64,000 bases of DNA from Rhizomys pruinosus (Eukaryota; Chordata; Mammalia; Rodentia; Spalacidae), in NCBI GenBank assembly GCA_009823505.1, contig VZQC01009573.1, positions 367,859-431,858 of the forward strand, in the 5' to 3' direction. Within the stretch, counting starts at the first letter, position 1. Each line of letters opens with the position of its first letter. Below, piece by piece: positions 47,970 through 58,773 of the stretch. The translations under genes were made by a program, and so were the position numbers. The notes under the pieces are model-generated. The model saw only the letters and a list, made by a program, of their open reading frames with translations. It ran no database searches and was not told where the DNA came from.

Positions 47970-49930
47970 TACACTCGGCGCGCGCTCCGTGGGCTCCCAC
48001 CGCCCAGCGGGCACCCTGGCTGGCCGGACTATTTCCACTACAACCGCACAACAACACTGGCAACTGAACGCACGTGAACCGCGGCCACGGCCGGTCCCGA
48101 GTGTGCAGCTTCCTCGTCCGCGTCCAGCGCACCCTTCCTCGGCAGCTCGGCGACACCTTACAATGAAATGAGTAAGCAGCACACGCCATTCTGCAACTTT
48201 GAGCCGTTCACCGCCTTCCGCAGCCCCGGAGGGCTCGCGAGCCGCTCGGTGGGACGCCGCGGGAGCCGATCTCGACCCCGCGCCGAGCGGGCACGCAGCC
48301 CCGCGGACGCGGCGGCACTCGGGCTCCCTGCACCTGGGCCCGCAGCTCCCTTACCGGCGCCGCGGCCGGGCGGTGGGGGAGGGGGCTCCCATGGCTTCCC
48401 GGGGCACCCGAGGGGCGACGGCGCAGGTCCGGCTCGGGAAAAGTTGCAGCGGCCGGGGGCTGACAAAGAGCCGTCGCCGCAGCCGTGGCTCTGCACTCGG
48501 CCTGGCACGGCCGCGGCGTTTGACAGCTCGTCCCGGGCCGGCCGCGGCTTTGTGGCGCCCGGCGAGCAAGCCGCGGCCCCTGGGCGTGCTCCGCGCCGCG
48601 CCGCCTAGGCCGCCAGGAGCAGCCGCCGACCCGAGCCCCGCGCAGCCCCGCACGCCCAGGCCGAACTCTGAGGAAAAGTACTCGGCGCGGCGCGGCGCGG
48701 GGCCGGCCGGCCGGGCGCTCCCGCGGCTCCGCGCGCCCCGCCCCCACCGGGCCGGGGGTGCCGACCGGGCCGGCCGGGGGCGGGCGCCTGACAGCTCCGG
48801 GCCGCGCCGCCCTGGCCGCCCGCCTGGCTCCCTCGCGCTCAACTTACTTCTTTCTGGCTCTCTGGAAAGGGGAAGCGCCATCTTTGCGAGGCCGGCCCCG
48901 AGGTCTTTTGTCTGCGGCTGCGGGGCTCGGGGCAGGGGCGCCCGGCTCCTCCGGGGGTGGTGGCGGCGGCTGCGGCTGCTCCGCGCTCCGGTCCTCCTCC
49001 GACGACATCCTAGTCACCAGGAAAGACGCATGGATCCCGGTCCTCCTCCTGGGGGGCTCCTCCCGCCGCCGCGGCCGCCGCCGCGCCGCCTGCGCGCGGG
49101 TGTGCTCCTCCCCTCTCCTCCCCGGCTCAGCCTCTCGCATTTCCCGCAGCCCCGGGAGCAGCAGCAGGTACCGGGAGAGGCGGCAACAATGGGGGCGAGC
49201 AGACACGCACTCACACACATCGGCGCGGGCGCGCGCACTCCGCGCAGGGCCGGGGCGGGGGGCGGCGGGCGGGGCGGCGCGGCGGGGGCCGGCGGGCGAC
49301 GGGGCGCGGGCAGCGGCGGGGCAGGAGGGTCCAGCCCGAGGGGAGGGCGCGGCGGGGGGGGCCGGGCTGGGGGGAGGGGCGGGGGCAAGGGTCTGCCACG
49401 GGGGTCTCCGCCCGGCGCGCCCCCACCGAGGCCCGCGGCCGCGGGGGGAAGAAGGGCCGGGGCGAGGGCGAGGGCGGGACGAGGCGGCGGGCGGCGGCGG
49501 GGCGGAGAGCGCGAGGCGGGCGGGGGGGGGCCGCGGCCCCAGGCCCCTCGGCGGCCGGCCGTCAGCCGTCAGGAAGCCGGGGGGGGGGGCGCCGGGCGAA
49601 AGTTTTGACAGGCTTGCTGCTAAAGTTTGTATGGTAGGTGGGTAAATGCGCCAGCGCGGCGCGAGCGCCCGCCCTTACACGTCGCCTCGGCCTCGTAAAA
49701 AAAGAAAACCCGGCTGCAATCCTGGCGGTTCTGCCTTCTACCCTGCCGCAGAAACCTCCGAGGCATGTAGGGGTTGGGGTGGGGGGGGAAAGGAAAGGGG
49801 TCCCTTGGACCTAAGGCTGGATCCGCGACGTCGCACATTGTGGAGCAGGTCCGGAAAGACGAGTACAGGGAGGCTCCCGTGCCTAGAATCTACGCAACTA
49901 GACGGATGGCGTCATTACAACACATCTCAA
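47970..49930. promoter_or_regulatory. Kmt2c: Kmt2c CpG island promoter
   Basis: About 2 kb of very GC-rich, CpG-dense sequence with no SINEs, spanning the first coding exon, the start of intron 1 and the upstream region. No TATA box is apparent, as usual for housekeeping CpG-island promoters; the exact start site cannot be read from sequence. Long ORFs on both strands here reflect GC richness. Long G runs (for example 49,350-49,380 and 49,520-49,590) may be poorly sequenced. The island may also fire divergently; human KMT2C has a lncRNA on its upstream side by memory. Confidence 0.85.
48848..49008 (-). CDS. Kmt2c: Kmt2c coding exon 1 (N-terminus of histone H3K4 methyltransferase MLL3)
   Basis: KMT2C is the catalytic subunit of a nuclear COMPASS-like complex that puts H3K4 monomethylation on enhancers. 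This exon encodes only the first 53 residues plus two bases of codon 54. It starts Met-Ser-Ser-Glu-Glu-Asp-Arg-Ser-Ala-Glu, has six prolines at 14-19, an Ala/Pro stretch, and an AT-hook at 34-42 (Lys-Arg-Pro-Arg-Gly-Arg-Pro-Arg-Lys), ending Phe-Gln-Arg-Ala-Arg-Lys-Lys. This matches the human KMT2C N-terminus as I remember it with about two substitutions (residues 7 and 9). The donor is agaaagaa|gtaagt at 48,848/48,847. The ATG at 49,006-49,008 has A at -3. The remaining exons (PHD fingers, HMG box, FYRN/FYRC, SET) lie to the left outside the window. HMGA2 also has AT-hooks, but its flanking residues differ. Confidence 0.95.
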
Positions 49931-50185
49931 CGGGAAAACCGAGGCTTGATTTCACAACTGACTCCTGCTTCGGGGCTCTTTCCCAGGTGTCACACCGCAT
50001 CGGCTCCCTCTCCGCTATGGGCTCCCTAATGACCGCTTTACCTCTCTCCGCTCTCTCCTTCTAGGCCGTCCCCGTCGACCGGGCATGCCCTCTCTCACGC
50101 TCTCTGATCTCCTATGGCTCCCTCAGACGATCGGCCTCTCGGGCTTCTGACTTAAGTGGACGATTTCTCTCCCTCCCTCTTCTAG
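49931..50185. other. Island shore, no gene seen
   Basis: Unique, moderately CpG-containing, pyrimidine-rich sequence (ctctctcacgctctctgatc) upstream of Kmt2c. No splice-bounded ORF. Confidence 0.5.
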
Positions 50186-50186
50186 N
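50186..50186. other. Ambiguous base (N), probable contig join
   Basis: A single N directly abuts a B1 that starts mid-element (gttcaaggccagcctggtct), so the B1 head is missing. This suggests a collapsed gap. Confidence 0.8.
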
Positions 50187-50278
50187 GTTCAAGGCCAGCC
50201 TGGTCTACATAGTGAGTTCCAGGACAGCTGGGGCTACAGGAAGACCCTGTCTCAAAAAAAAAAAAAAAAAAAAAAATC
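50187..50278 (+). mobile_element. B1 SINE, 3' two thirds only
   Basis: Begins at gttcaaggccagcctggtct right after the N and runs to ccctgtctc plus a long A run. Confidence 0.9.
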
Positions 50279-50329
50279 ATGAAAATTAAAAGTAAAACGA
50301 TTTTGTCTCACAAAGCCAAATAGTTAATT

Positions 50330-50960
50330 ACTTTTCCTATTGCTGTGATAAAATACACTGACATAGGGCTGGAGAGATGGTCTAGTGGTTAAGAGTGCCG
50401 ACTGCTCTGGTAGAGGACCCGGGTTTGATTCCCGGTGCTCACATGGTTGCTGAGAACCATCTTTAACTCCAGTTCCAGGGGAATCTGACGCCCTCTTCTG
50501 ACCTCCACAACATTGCACGACACGGGTGTACCAACCTACATGCAGACAGTACACTCATACACATAAAAAATAAATAAAATTTTTAAAAAACTTTAAAAAA
50601 AACACTGACATAAACAATTTAAGGGAAAAATGGTTTATTTTTGGCTCACAATAGAAAGATACCATTCATCATGGCAGGGAAGTCAAAGCAGCAGCAACTT
50701 AAAGCAGCTGATAACCTTGCACAGTCAGGAAGAGACTAATGAATATTACTACTCAGCTAATCCCTCCTTTATATACAGTCCAGTGTCCAAGCCCAGGGAA
50801 GGATGTTATCCTGCTTTAGGGTGGGTCTTCCTAACCAAGATAATCCCTAACAGGCATGCCCAGAAGCTAACCTAATCTAAATAACCTTTCACAGGTGCAC
50901 CTCAAGGCTTACCTTCCAGGATATTTCAAGTTCTGTCAAGATGACACAACAGTAATGGTC
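50330..50960 (+). mobile_element. Medium-length rodent repeat split by a B2
   Basis: ttacttttcctattgctgtg and gataaaatacactgacata precede the B2; the family resumes after it with aatggtttatttttggctca. Same family as 53,868-54,210. Confidence 0.65.
50366..50601 (+). mobile_element. B2 SINE nested in the rodent repeat, with TSD
   Basis: Full-length B2 (gggctggagagatggtctag to the A-rich tail). The 11-base flank acactgacata is duplicated at 50,355-50,365 and 50,602-50,612, which dates it after the host repeat. Confidence 0.95.
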
Positions 50961-51190
50961 ATACTATAAAACAAACATCCCCCCACAATGTCTCCTAAAC
51001 CTGTAGGTCTTTGTTCAAATATATCTTAGGAAATATTTCCCTGCTCTTAAGACTAGCTCAGATTTGGGCTTTCCTAAAGTATACATAAAGATTTGTGTGA
51101 TTATTCCAGAAATGTTTGCCCCATCGATTAGATAACAAAAAATAAAACTTAATGAAGCTTGCTAATAGTTGTTTCCATAGTTTGCTATTT
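50961..51190. other. Unique sequence, nothing recognised
   Basis: AT-rich, no ORF or repeat core. Confidence 0.4.
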
Positions 51191-51194
51191 TTTC

Positions 51195-51395
51195 TGGAAA
51201 GATTTATTTTTACTTATGTGTATGTGTGTATATGCCACATGTATGTGGCTTTCTCCAGTGGCCAAAAGAGCACAGCGTATCCCCTGCAGCTGGAATTACA
51301 GGTGATGTTGTTAGCTATCTAATATGGGTCCAGTCCTTGGATCCTCTGGAAGAGCAGCAAGTGCCCTTTACTGCCAAGCCATCTCTCCAGCCACT
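51195..51395 (-). mobile_element. B2-type SINE, inverted, old
   Basis: tttatttttacttatgtgta, cagctggaattacaggtgat, ctctggaagagcagcaagtg, gccatctctccagcc. Confidence 0.8.
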
Positions 51396-53320
51396 GCTCC
51401 TATAGTCCAAACTATCTACAGCTAGAGATCCTTTCTTACTGTAAGGGTATTATGGGGACCGAGTTAGTATTTGTAATACACTATTATACAGTAATCACTT
51501 TGTAAATATGGGTATTATTATTGCTCAATCTTTAAGTCTCTGCAGTATCCATATAAAGTAGGCCACAAATGTGTTAAGGTAAACTCTATTTGCTTATAAA
51601 TTATGCTAAAGTTTACTATATATTAAAATGCTACATATGTCCTATTTTCAGAATATTTCTTTATTTCCTTCAAACAGCATCAGGAATTCAAGTATCTAGG
51701 TGAAGTGAAACTATACCACCTTCACAGGCAAGAGCATACTGCTTGCCATTGGGTAAGAGGAGGGTTGAAGCTGGTGCCTCCTTTATGTTGATCTAAACAT
51801 GAGTGAAAGTTGTTCACAAGCAAACAAAATATTAAAAGAGAGACAGAAGATTGCTTTGGATTACAAAGATTGCTTTGGATTACAGATTGTTTTATTTTGT
51901 TTTGTTGAGACCAGGACTACCTATAGCCCCCAGAAAGTTTGGACACCCTATGTAGACCAGGCTGGCTTCCATCTTACAGTAAATACTTGCAATTATTTAA
52001 ATCTAAATGCCATCAAGAACTCGGTCTTGCCTTATAATCTATCACAGGTTCTTAGGAAACATTCTCTTAGGAGAATGTCATAGATTTTTTTGCTAGTATA
52101 TTTTGCTTATATTATCAAGAAGGTATTCTAAGTCAGTATGCTTTTTCAAGACACAAAGACTCAATTTAAGGGTGACAGCATAGTCATCAATAAATGTTGT
52201 TAATGATATCATGGCTATTAGCTCCCAACATTCACTGAAAAAAATAATTGATACCCTGAATTGAATCACCACACCACAGTAAGGACAAGAAGGAATATGA
52301 GGTGGATCCACACAACCCTAGAAGCAGGCTTGCATCACTATAAGACTCCCAAATACATTAGCCTCTTGAGATCTGTGGAGCTGAGCGAGAGGACCCTGGT
52401 AACTCAAGATTGGAATTCATGCTAAGCAGGAACAGATAGGTGGTGTTTATTCCTGGTCTGTGGTTCAGAGACTACTGTTGGTATCCTGGAAACATGTATT
52501 ATGCAGAGTGTCATCGAACTTCCCTCTCCACCCAGTAGAAGCAGTTTCTTTTACTCAACAGTGCAATTTGGGAGGGCACTGCTGCCTTGGAAGCACTGCC
52601 TCTGTGAACTGCAACTGTCCAAATGGTTTTATTTTTAGTTTCCCCCTTTGCAGCCACTTCTTTGTCACAGGAAAAACAAATGCTGGTTGCTAAGGAACAG
52701 TTATATAACCTTATGACCAATAAGCAGTAGAGTTTCTTTCATCCATCAACTTCTGAAAGTATCAAATCTTTAATATTATTCAGACTGAGGTTACCCTTAG
52801 ATGGAGCAGATGGTCTGGGAATCAATTAGAGATTGCAGACTTTCTCTCAAAACAACTGGCATCTTGCCACAATGGAAGCTCGTTATCTTCAAGTAACCTA
52901 CATATCTATAAGCTGCAGCATTTAATAGCCGAGGTCATGCGTGTATGGTCTCATGTTCATGTGCGGTTAATGATAGAAATCATTTCCGTGACTTTTATTA
53001 GAAAGCATCTATTTAGATATAACCGTCTATTTGTATGCTTGTATTATCTCATAAACAGTCGCATCTATCTGTTTTCTGGTTTGATGGTAATTACTCCAGC
53101 ATCTTGCTGGATCAAATTGCTCAGAAAGGGGCAGTTTTCTGATAGACCATTAGAGAAATTCCTGGAAGAATTCAATTACCTCACACAGACTTCATGAGAG
53201 TCAGTTGTAGTCAGCAGAGTATTACAGAATATAATTACATTCTCTTTTGGATGTTTAACATCCAAGCTCCTGTTTGGACCATGCTGAATTCATCTTCTGT
53301 CTCCATTATTCACTTATGCC
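51396..53320. other. Largely unique intergenic sequence
   Basis: No convincing exon. A tandem doublet of agattgctttggattacaa lies at about 51,848-51,888, next to a poorly preserved inverted B1 fragment (51,893-51,975). The ORFs of 60-94 codons here have no family features. Confidence 0.45.
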
Positions 53321-53338
53321 TTTCTCGTTTGCTTTTTT

Positions 53339-53555
53339 TAATTTTATTTATTTTTGTATATGTATGAATGCACTGTCTGCATGTAGGTTTGTGCACCCCT
53401 GTTGTGCAATGCTGCGGAGGTCAGAAGAGGGCATCAGATTCCCCTGGAACTGGAGTTAAAGATGGCTCTCAGCCGCCATGTGGGTGCTGGGAGTCAAACC
53501 CGGGTCCTCTGCAAGAGCAGTCGGCGCTCTTAACCTCTAGGCCATCTCTCCAGAC
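53339..53555 (-). mobile_element. Young B2 SINE, inverted, with TSD
   Basis: CpG-containing B2 (tcggcgctcttaacctctag, gccatctctccagac). The 15-base flank ctcgtttgctttttt is duplicated at 53,324-53,338 and 53,556-53,570. Confidence 0.95.
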
Positions 53556-53570
53556 CTCGTTTGCTTTTTT

Positions 53571-53865
53571 GATGGAAATGGTAAAACAAGGGGGAATGGT
53601 TGGGTGATAAACGGCATCTTAGTAAAAACAGCAACAACAAAGAATTAGGAAGGTCTTGTTTGGGGGAGAGAATTTAGAAGATTTTTATGATGGAAAATTA
53701 AGAAGGGAGGATAATGCTAACCCTTTAATAGTTTATTCATATGATAAAAGTAGATTGAACCTTATATGTGCTCAACCTTCTGTTGGCTCCTTCCGGGAAT
53801 GAATCCAGGGTGGGAATTGTAAACTTGGGCTCTGACACCTCCTAGACTTAGGTTCAAGTTCTGAA
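53571..53865. other. Unique sequence, no gene seen
   Basis: Nothing recognised. Confidence 0.4.
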
Positions 53866-53867
53866 TA

Positions 53868-54215
53868 TTAATTACTTTTCTGTTGCTGTGATAAAACACT
53901 ATGACCAAGAGTGACTTATGGAAGAAAGTTTATTTTGGCTTATGGTTCCAGCATTCTAGAGGGAGAATCCATAATAGTCGGGGACGCATGGGAGCAGGCT
54001 TCCAGAGCAGGAAGCAGAGAGAGAACGTCTTCAACTACAACAGAAAGCAGAAAGAGGAGAGTGACCTCTAAGTAGGAGAGGCTGTGGAGTTCCTAGCCTA
54101 CCCCCATGAGGTACTTCATCCAGCAAGGCCACCTCTTAAACCTCCCCAGACAACACCACCAACTTGGGACCAGTTGTTTAAATACCTGACCATTGCTCAT
54201 TCAAATCATTACACT
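53868..54215 (+). mobile_element. Medium-length rodent repeat
   Basis: ttacttttctgttgctgtga, taaaacactatgaccaagag, cttccagagcaggaagcaga, caacaccaccaacttgggac. Common rodent family, cleanest copy in the window; family name not certain. Confidence 0.75.
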
Positions 54216-54294
54216 TACTCGCTGAATAAGATGCTTAGCTAGTTCATGCCTTAATTTCCTCCTTACCCAAACCAACTTAATAGCAACCTTGATG

Positions 54295-54440
54295 CCAATA
54301 TTCAGTGAATGTTCTCCCTGTAACCCCAGCTGGCTTGGAACTTGCTCTGTACACCAGGCTGGCCTCGAACTCGAAAAGATCTGTCTGCCTCTGCCTCCTG
54401 AGTGCTAGTATTAAAGGTGTGTGCCACCACGCCCGGCATC
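54295..54440 (-). mobile_element. B1 SINE, inverted
   Basis: ctccctgtaaccccagctgg, caccaggctggcctcgaact, tgccaccacgcccggc. Confidence 0.95.
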
Positions 54441-54817
54441 AATTTTTTTTAACAATAAAGGAAAATTCATTTTCATAATTGTTGGCATATGAATTTTGGA
54501 GCTACTTGGAAAATGGATTTAAAAACCCAGAGGGGTTGGACACACTCATCTTTCAATCCTGCACATAGTCACAAGAATCAGTGAAGTTGGTGGGGTCCAG
54601 AATATGCAGTTTAAAAAAAAAAAAAAGGTGCAAACTGGCAGGTCCAAGGTATGATAAAGTAATTCACAGGAAATTTTATTCAGGCAAATGACACTCAATT
54701 CTCTCAAAAACTCTTGTCACTGGGCCCCTAAGGTTTCAAACTCCGAAGACCAGGAAATTGCTGTGAGTATATTGGGACCAGAGTTCTCATACGGAAGGCA
54801 CATTGTTCAATACTTAC

Positions 54818-55165
54818 CTCCTCTGGCCAGCATGCCCCAGGCTCTTAGGAGTAGGGTCTTTGGGGACTGCCGCCTCCAGACCCTGTCTCGGTTTTTGCAA
54901 CTCGCCCAGCTCCTTGCGCGGTGCGTCCCTGTCGGGGTCCCGGGACACGGAGAAAGTACGCAGCCTGGTGCCCACCACCTTACTGTGAGTGTACATGGTC
55001 CAGACTCCGCGGGTCCAGGCCGAGGCCTCTGCGCAAGGGGCGCGGGTCTCCAGGAGGTGACTCTGAAGAGCAGCCGCAGCGGTTTTAACAGCTGAGTTTG
55101 AGTTTCGATTTCTCCCTAACCAGCTGCAAGTCGAGCCGGCCCCAGACAACTTCCCCATTCATTCT
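54818..55165 (-). other. Candidate exon upstream of Kmt2c, unknown transcript
   Basis: A locally GC-richer, repeat-free segment ends, on the minus strand, in a strong donor (agaggag|gtaagtatt, intron from 54,817). An ORF of up to 114 codons (54,814-55,158) covers it; an internal ATG at about 54,996 begins Met-Tyr-Thr-His-Ser-Lys. I do not recognise the product, and the 5' end of the exon is not determined. It lies 5.8 kb upstream of Kmt2c exon 1 on the same strand, so it could be an alternative or lncRNA first exon. Confidence 0.3.
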
Positions 55166-55604
55166 CCACCCTGGCGCCCTCTGACCTTACTGCAGGCTAA
55201 CAGCCTGGGCTGAGCCTGCTGCAGGAATCAGAAAAGGGCAGGTTCACCCAGCCACAGGCGAGATGGCTTAAGGCCTCACATCCACCACAAGGATCATTAA
55301 GACAAGCCGCAGCCAGCCTTTGAGCCAAGGGGTTCAAAATGACTGACAGGTATCCCAAATCTGAGGTTACTGTTGGATGTTTGAGATTGGGAACAATATT
55401 ACTTTGAGTCCTCAGGGATTAGGTCAGTAAAATCGGCTAAGCAAAATATTGCCATTTATTAGTCACGACTACCGTTTCACTGTTAGAGGAAGTAGAAAGT
55501 GACATTTTTAAAAAAGCCCCATAAAGTTGGAGAGACAGGCTAACGGCTAGATTGAGCTGAGCAACCAGTTGCTTAGCTTTGCTAAGCAGTTGAGCAAACG
55601 TTCA
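55166..55604. other. Unique sequence, no gene seen
   Basis: Low-repeat intergenic DNA upstream of the candidate exon. It includes a gctgagcaaccagttgctta imperfect palindrome near 55,556-55,590. Confidence 0.4.
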
Positions 55605-55605
55605 A

Positions 55606-55801
55606 GAAATTATTAATTAAGCTGGGTGTGGTGGTGCATGCCTTTAATCCCAGCACTTTGGAGGCAGATGCCGGTGGGTCTCTGTGAGTTCAAGGCCAGC
55701 CTGGCCAGCTGGGGCTACAGGGAGTACTTAATAATTTCTCTTTCTGTCTGTCCAGACCGAAATTTCTGTCCAGACAGACAGAAAGAGAAATTATTAATTA
55801 A
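55606..55801 (+). mobile_element. B1 SINE with hairpin in place of a tail
   Basis: The flank gaaattattaattaag occurs before (about 55,606-55,621) and after (about 55,787-55,802) the insertion. The B1 runs from gctgggtgtggtggtgcatg to ggggctacaggg. Instead of the B1 3' end and A tail, an inverted copy of the following flank is found (arms 55,723-55,752 and 55,773-55,806). Confidence 0.85.
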
Positions 55802-55806
55802 GTACT

Positions 55807-56756
55807 TTCCCTAAGCAGGGCTTGCAGTAATCCAACTATGATGCAATGATTTTTTAAGCATATATTTCCAAGATGATTTCTATAGGTCTGGAGATAAATT
55901 GTGTCACTCCTTTTTGAAGGTTCAGATAATTCTGATGTGATTGTGTGGCTGCACTCATTACCCTGTCACAGTGCTGACCACACAAAGATGTGTGAGGATC
56001 GTCCTGTATTTTCCAGGAGACCAGTAAACAGATACTAATGCTACCACCGGGCAACTGAAACGATGGGAAGATACATGAGGTTTGTGGACTGGGGAGCTAG
56101 GGACGAGCCTTCTAATTCAGGAAAAGGGATATTTGAGAATAAGCCACAGGCATTGGAATTCACCAGGAAAGAGACATTATTGCAGGGGCTTATGACTTAA
56201 CATGGTGTGTACCTAATGCCAGGTGATGTCCTATGGCAGACTCCCTCAGCTTGTCAACAGCCCACCCAGCAGCTAGACTGTCTTTCTTTAATCATGGATG
56301 CTTAGAACAAAAAGATAAATGGATGTTTAATAGCTAAAGAAAGAATGGAATTCAAGGGTGAAATTGTAAGAGGTAAATAAGAGGGGAGAAGTTAGTTAGT
56401 GTCTAATAGGAGTCAGGGCTCCTATGCCCCTAAAGGGTCAGAACTCTGATAAGTGAGTCAAAGATCCTCAAAGCTCAGTGACCATCAGAACCCCAGATGT
56501 GTGTGTTAAAACATGTAGGTGCCCACCCTAGAGCTCCCAAATCAACAGATCCAGAGTAGGACTTGCCTTTCCAACACATTCCCAATGCCTGCTGCTCCAG
56601 GGCTGATCTGTGAACAAACACTGAAGACAATGTGGAAGGCTATGAAAGGTTTTTCAACAGGACAGTTATCTAATAATGTATTTGAGAAGGTCAGCTCTTA
56701 GCAATTCAAAAGGGAGATAGGATAGAAGAAAACAGGCTGTGAACCCAGTGGCGACT
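55807..56756. other. Unique sequence, no gene seen
   Basis: Mixed sequence without recognised repeats; the short ORFs (60-66 codons) are unremarkable. Confidence 0.45.
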
Positions 56757-56758
56757 GT

Positions 56759-57240
56759 ATTAGTCAGTTTTCTGCTGCTGTGATTATAAAACACCATGAC
56801 CAAAGGAACTTATTTATAAAAGGAAGGTAGAGTTTATTTGGGCTTACAATTGGCGGTAGGCCGGAATTAGAGTCCATTGGGCGGGAGGCGTGGTGGCCGG
56901 GATCCAGAGCAGCAAACAGAGGAGTCACATATCGCAAAGAACAGGAAGCTAGAGCGGAAGCAAACTGTAGAGCACGAGGCTTGTTAAGCTCCCTAAGCCC
57001 GCCCCAGTGAACAACTTCCCCCCCAGCATGGCCACCCCTTTCTAAGACCTCCAGAAACAGCAACCACCAACTCGAGGACAAATGTCTGAATACTATGCAG
57101 CCTATGGGGGGAGCACTCATTTCAAAACCACAGCATTCCACTCCCTGGCCCCCACTAGGCTCATGACCATATAAATGCAAAACGTTTATCATATTTAGTC
57201 AACCTTAAAAGTCCCATAGTCTCCTTTACCAGTTTCAATT
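56759..57240 (+). mobile_element. Medium-length rodent repeat, copy 1 of a pair
   Basis: tattagtcagttttctgctg, ccattgggcgggaggcgtgg, gatccagagcagcaaacaga, cttcccccccagcatggcca. Same family as 53,868. Confidence 0.75.
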
Positions 57241-58770
57241 TCCATTCAATAAGTCCACAGTCCAAAGGTCTCATTCTGCAACTCAGGCCATCTCTTAACT
57301 GTAAGCTCCTGTAAAATCAAAAGGCAAATTACATTATCCCCTATGTACAGTGGAACCGAATACAACATTCCCACTTCCAAAACGGGAAGAGCATAGAGGC
57401 CTATTATGAGGAATATTGGACCAAAAAAGACCGAAACCAGCAGGGCAAATGCCCAATCCGTAGACTCCACCTGTCGACTTCTGGGACTTGGACTTCCAAA
57501 GGACTCTACAGGCTCAGCTTTCCAGCTTTGCTTTGAACATACATCTCTTTTCTTACGGCTGGTTACCACCTCCCTGTATGCAGCTTCCTTGGCAAAATAT
57601 CTCAAAGGTCTGGCATCTCGAAAGTCTCTCTGGGGTTTCTCCGCATGCCACACACAGGCTTCATCACTCACCGCTTCTACACAGTGGCCTCTCACGGCCT
57701 TATTTATTCAGGACATCCCCCCTGCTGTACTCTTCTGGCGCTCTTGGCTCTCTGAAACCTGGGACGGGGAAGAGGCTGATGGACCCTCGCACTTGACAAA
57801 TCTTTGTCTAAGCCAGATTTCTACCACGTGAATGAATATTGCCGAACTTCTGGCTGCACAGTTCGGGCCCGACCCTGGCCCATTTCCAACCACATTTGCT
57901 ACTTTTCTTGCCCTGGACTTGCCTCTGGAGGATTAGCTGGTGTGGTCTTGCCTCGTAAGGTACTGATTCTTTTGTTTACTTGTAAATCTTGATGCCTTCC
58001 TTAATCACTTCTAAACTCCTATCAAAAGGAAACCTCCTTCACAAGCCTTTGCCTCTTCCTTCCCCACCTGTAATCTTCCTAGTGCAGTTTTTCAGATTCC
58101 AACCTCTCCTTCACATGCCTTGGCCCACCTTTAATCTTCCTACGTGCTATTTTCAGATCCAAACCCCTCTCCTTCACATGCCTTGGCCCCACCTTTAATC
58201 TTCCAGTGCAGTTAGATTTTCCAACACCTCTCCTTCCACATCTTGCCTTGGCTCCCACCTTTAATCTCTTAGTGCAGTTTCAGAGCCAAACTGTACATTT
58301 TGCATTCTATTTCTGCTCCCATTGCTACTCCTTTTTCACTGTAGAATCTTTGTATAACTATTCACCATTAAAAGCCACAGCGCACCCATTTTACTCATTA
58401 GGCTGTCTTGAACATCTAGCCTCCCCCAAAGTGACATCCGTCACTGCTTTTCAAACTATTTAGGCATCAGGCAGATGGGGCAGTTTTGGGACAAACTGCT
58501 GGCCAGACTGCTTTATCAATATATCCGTGCGTTGCTGCTTCGTGTAAGTCATTATTTTTCCCGGCTGGGACCACATTCTTTTTGCAGCCCAGGCTTTCTT
58601 CCAGGCCTCCACTTAGGAATGTGCCCTTTAAGCTCTGCTTATAATAGTCAAAGCCTCCTTTACCAGCCCCAAAGTCCAAAGTCTTCCACACTTCTCCAAC
58701 CCTACCACATGGTCAGGTTCTTCACCGCCACCAGCCCACTCTCTCGTGGACCCAATACACCCCTCTCTTT
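57241..58770 (+). mobile_element. Interior between the paired repeats
   Basis: ccacagtccaaaggtctcat, cttaactgtaagctcctgta and ccaaagtccaaagtcttcc are typical of the extended part of this rodent repeat or of an attached LTR-like element. ORFs here (up to 149 codons) start and stop within the repeat and show no domain. Class not assigned. Confidence 0.5.
58041..58293 (+). repeat. Small minisatellite, about four 60-70 base units
   Basis: The motif cacatgccttggcccacctt, taatcttcc, agtgcagttttcagatccaa, cctctccttc recurs with starts near 58,041, 58,111, 58,174 and 58,236. Units differ by substitutions and short indels. Confidence 0.85.
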
Positions 58771-58773
58771 TTT

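Noticed and set aside
48848..49008. HMGA-type gene instead of Kmt2c
   Set aside because: There is one AT-hook, but the residues before and after it, the proline run and the exon end match the KMT2C N-terminus. HMGA proteins have three hooks and different flanks.
48199..49608. 469-codon plus-strand ORF across the CpG island
   Set aside because: It is a stop-free frame caused by extreme GC content. Its composition is Gly/Ala/Arg/Pro, it runs antisense to the recognised Kmt2c exon, and it has no domain or splice logic.
57246..57831. ORFs of 141-149 codons on both strands
   Set aside because: They lie inside a dispersed rodent repeat, overlap each other and have no recognisable domain.
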